Part shown: positions 61,901-64,000 of the stretch, piece after piece
Layout of the letters: the number at the start of each line of letters is the position of its first letter
Position numbering within the stretch: position 1 is the stretch's first letter
From: Drechslerella dactyloides
Taxonomy: Eukaryota; Ascomycota; Orbiliomycetes; Orbiliales; Orbiliaceae
Length of the DNA: 64,000 nt
Assembly: GCA_020064725.1 (NCBI GenBank)
Contig: JAGTWJ010000001.1
Coordinates: 2,232,001-2,296,000 of the forward strand
Reading direction: 5' to 3'
Notes under the pieces: generated by a model
The model's database searches: none
Seen by the model: the letters and a program-made list of their open reading frames with translations, nothing else
Told to the model about the DNA's origin: nothing
Translations under genes and position numbers: made by a program

Positions 61901-63108
61901 CGCAGAAGAACCCTTACGACGTCCGATGGCTGATTGGCGGTAAGGAGGACGACATGGGGTTCGCGTCCGGCCTGTTTGATCGCGACTCTTTCCAGGAGAC
62001 GCTGAGCGGGTGGGCCAAGACCGTCGTCGTCGGGCGGGCGAGACTCGGCGGCATCCCCGTTGGTGTCATCGCTGTCGAGACCCGCTCGGTCGAGAACGTG
62101 ATCCCCGCGGACCCTGCCAACCCGGACTCGACGGAGCAGATCAACATGGAGGCCGGGCAAGTGTGGTACCCCAACTCGGCGTTCAAGACCGCGCAGGCGA
62201 TCAACGACTTCAACAAGGGCGAGCAGCTGCCGCTCATCATCCTGGCCAACTGGCGTGGTTTCTCCGGCGGGCAGCGCGACATGTACTTTGAAGTCCTCAA
62301 GTACGGCGCGTACATTGTGGACGCGCTGGTGAAATACCAGCAGCCGATCTTCGTCTACATCCCGCCGTTCGGCGAGCTGCGCGGCGGCTCCTGGGTCGTC
62401 ATCGACCCGACGATCAACGCGGACATGATGGAGATGTACGCGGACGAGGAATCCCGCGGCGGCGTGCTCGAGCCCGAGGGCGCGGTCGGCGTGCGGTACC
62501 GGCGCGACAAGCAGCTCGAGACCATGGCGCGTCTGGACCCAACCTACGCGGAGCTAAAACAGTCGCTGGAGAACAAGGGCCTGTCGCCGAGCGAGAAGAG
62601 CGAGATCAAGCTCAAGATGACGGAGCGCGAGAACCTGCTGATGCCAATCTACGGGCAGATATCGCTGCACTTTGCCGACCTGCACGACCGCTCCGGCCGG
62701 ATGAAGGCGAAGGGGGTGATCCGTGCGGAGCTGCAGTGGTACAACGCGCGCCGATTCCTGTACTGGCGGTTGAGGCGGCGGTTGAACGAGGAGTATATCC
62801 TCAAGAAGCTGGTTCCCGTTGCGAAGAATATCACGCGGGCGATGGCGCTGGAGATGCTGCGGAACTGGTACGCTGGCGATAGCTTCGATACAAACGACAG
62901 GGCGGTCGCGACGTGGTACGAGGAGCACACGAAGGATGTCGCGGCCAAGATGGAGGAGTTGAAGACGGAGGGCGTGGCGAAGGAGGTGGCTGCGATGATT
63001 GGGAACGGTGGTGCGAGTCGCGCGGGTGCGGTGAAGGGGATTGCGGCGACGGTCGATAAGCTGTCGGCGGAGGAGAAGGCGCAGTTGCTGGCGATGCTGT
63101 CGAAGTGA
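55948..63108 (+). CDS. acc1: Acetyl-CoA carboxylase, multidomain cytosolic
   Basis: Makes malonyl-CoA from acetyl-CoA, bicarbonate and ATP, the committed step for fatty-acid and polyketide synthesis. Five exons (55948-56148, 56225-56395, 56483-56577, 56650-61582, 61657-63108) give 2,283 residues, a normal length for fungal ACC. Biotin carboxylase occupies about residues 55-560: LIANNGIAAVKEIRS, the ATP-grasp loop EGGGGKGIRK near 260, and LNPRLQVEHPTTE. The biotinyl site EVMKM places biotin on Lys740. A long central region (about 800-1450) follows, then the carboxyltransferase halves, with NSGARIGMAEELIP, VECLRGSGIIAGATSRAYDD, LGGTQIMYKNGVSH and ANWRGFSGGQRDM. The four introns of 71-87 nt are all GT-AG and restore family sequence exactly. 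The gene appears fully intact. Confidence 0.98.
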
Positions 63109-63540
63109 GGTTGTTGATGGTTGAATTCTTTCGTTTTAGACGGTGAGGGGGTGGATTGTGTGTGTTATGTTGCAATCGTTGGTTCCGGCGTCTGTTCGAT
63201 CATTTCTTTGAGGGCGGTGAGGGTTATCCGGATAGACGGTTTGGCTGTAACATAGCACAAAGATAGCTTGCTTGAGCTTGCGTAACCTAATAATGAATCC
63301 ATCGTTTATGATATCTTCTTGGTGGTGATATAACTTAAGTTTAGTATCCCTCGTTGAGCCTATCTCCAAGTCTACTCATTTCCCCAGTCGGGTTTTATCT
63401 GGCGGCCAGCTTACTAGTTTCATTCGGCATGCGTTCCTGGCCCCGCCGTTGTTGATACCTATTTCGAAGTGACAAAAACGTACAGGATAGCAAGAAGGTT
63501 TAGCTTTGCTTTCTCGGACTGCCGGTTGCTGTTTCATAGC
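63109..63540. other. Intergenic between acc1 and tRNA-Val
   Basis: It contains the acc1 3' untranslated region and no further gene. Confidence 0.7.
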
Positions 63541-63614
63541 GGCCGAATAGTGTAGTTGGTTATCACGTTCGCTTCACACGCGAGAGGTCGAGGGATCGAG
63601 CCCCTCTTCGGTCA
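63541..63614 (+). tRNA. tRNA-Val (anticodon CAC)
   Basis: A cloverleaf with a 7-bp acceptor stem (GGCCGAA with TTCGGTC, one G-U), a D arm GTG/CAC, and an anticodon stem TTCGC/GCGAG enclosing TTCACAC, so the anticodon is CAC, reading GUG. The T stem GAGGG/CCCTC encloses ATCGAGC, and the discriminator base is A. There is no intron. The T loop begins A-T-C instead of T-T-C, a deviation at position 54 that also weakens the B box. The A box TAGTGTAGTTGGT is good. A T run at 63639-63649 fits Pol III termination. Confidence 0.92.
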
Positions 63615-63638
63615 TGAAGCGGTTTCCTTTTGGTTCAG

Positions 63639-63649
63639 TTTTTTTTTTT
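63639..63649 (+). terminator. Pol III terminator of tRNA-Val
   Basis: A run of eleven T, 25 bases after the tRNA 3' end. An earlier T4 at about 63627-63630 may also serve. Confidence 0.7.
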
Positions 63650-64000
63650 CTCCTCTGCGCTTTTTAGACTTTTCGGTTGTGCTTCGGTCGATGCATGCGG
63701 CAGGTGGGTGTGGATGTTTGTCGGAAGCTTATTTTGCTAGGTTAGGTTCCAATAGGTTCCAACATCAACGCATGAGGTGTGCATGTATATGTGGCGGTAT
63801 ACAGTAGGGAGGACGCTGAGTTACTTGCTGCTGTGGCGTGAGAAGCTATAGTTATCTAATATAATAGCGGATGCATTGGAGATCACGAGATTTTGGCACT
63901 TTATGTCATTAGGTGATCAAAGCATTTTTGACTAGCTTCATGTTTGGACGGCACGTGCTGAACTGTAGAATTCATAATCAGACATGCGTCCGGTGGGTAT
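63650..64000. other. Terminal stretch without a gene
   Basis: I see nothing beyond AT-richer intergenic sequence. Confidence 0.6.

Overview
The window looks like nuclear DNA of a filamentous ascomycete (Pezizomycotina). Genes are split by introns with fungal splice signals (GTRNGT donors, CTAAC/CTGAC branch points, YAG acceptors), mostly 50-90 nt. The gene set is typical of the group: a nudE dynein-pathway gene, an Sfp-type phosphopantetheinyl transferase, DUF3405 and DUF3605 proteins, a TALE homeobox regulator and a eukaryotic multidomain acetyl-CoA carboxylase. No rRNA, CRISPR or bacterial operon structure was seen. I could not narrow the species further.

Layout. Positions 1-22.7 kb are almost gene-free. 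The only gene I can support there is a three-exon TALE homeobox gene (minus strand, 7.06-8.38 kb), with a long upstream leader region. The rest is non-coding sequence rich in tetranucleotide microsatellites, with no intact mobile element. At 22.7 kb sits a 1,035-bp Tc1/mariner-type element with perfect 32-bp inverted repeats and TA duplications. It is an internally deleted, frameshifted, non-autonomous copy. From 26 to 38 kb three minus-strand genes follow: a vacuolar-type gamma-glutamyltranspeptidase with unusually long introns, nudE, and a secreted or ER-targeted alanine-rich protein with recurring I/L/F-Y-G motifs. From 38 to 44 kb lies an island without recognisable genes. It holds orphan ORFs, two related decayed gene fragments and a U6 snRNA-derived sequence.

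The last 20 kb is compact and conserved: DUF3405 protein (+), lysophosphatidate acyltransferase (+), phosphopantetheinyl transferase (+), NADH-cytochrome b5 reductase (-), DUF3605/GIG1-like protein (+), histone H4 (-), SND2/TMEM208-like ER targeting protein (-), acetyl-CoA carboxylase (+) and tRNA-Val(CAC).

Together. Four neighbours bear on acyl-lipid metabolism: ACC makes malonyl-CoA, the PPTase can arm acyl carrier domains of fatty-acid and polyketide synthases, cytochrome b5 reductase feeds electrons to desaturases and sterol enzymes, and the acyltransferase makes phosphatidic acid. They are separate transcription units, and housekeeping genes are mixed among them, so co-regulation is only a possibility. 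I found no clear new multi-gene system. The best leads are the expanded introns of the transpeptidase gene, the 38-44 kb island with its U6-like sequence, the recurrent-YG protein and the gene desert around the homeobox gene.
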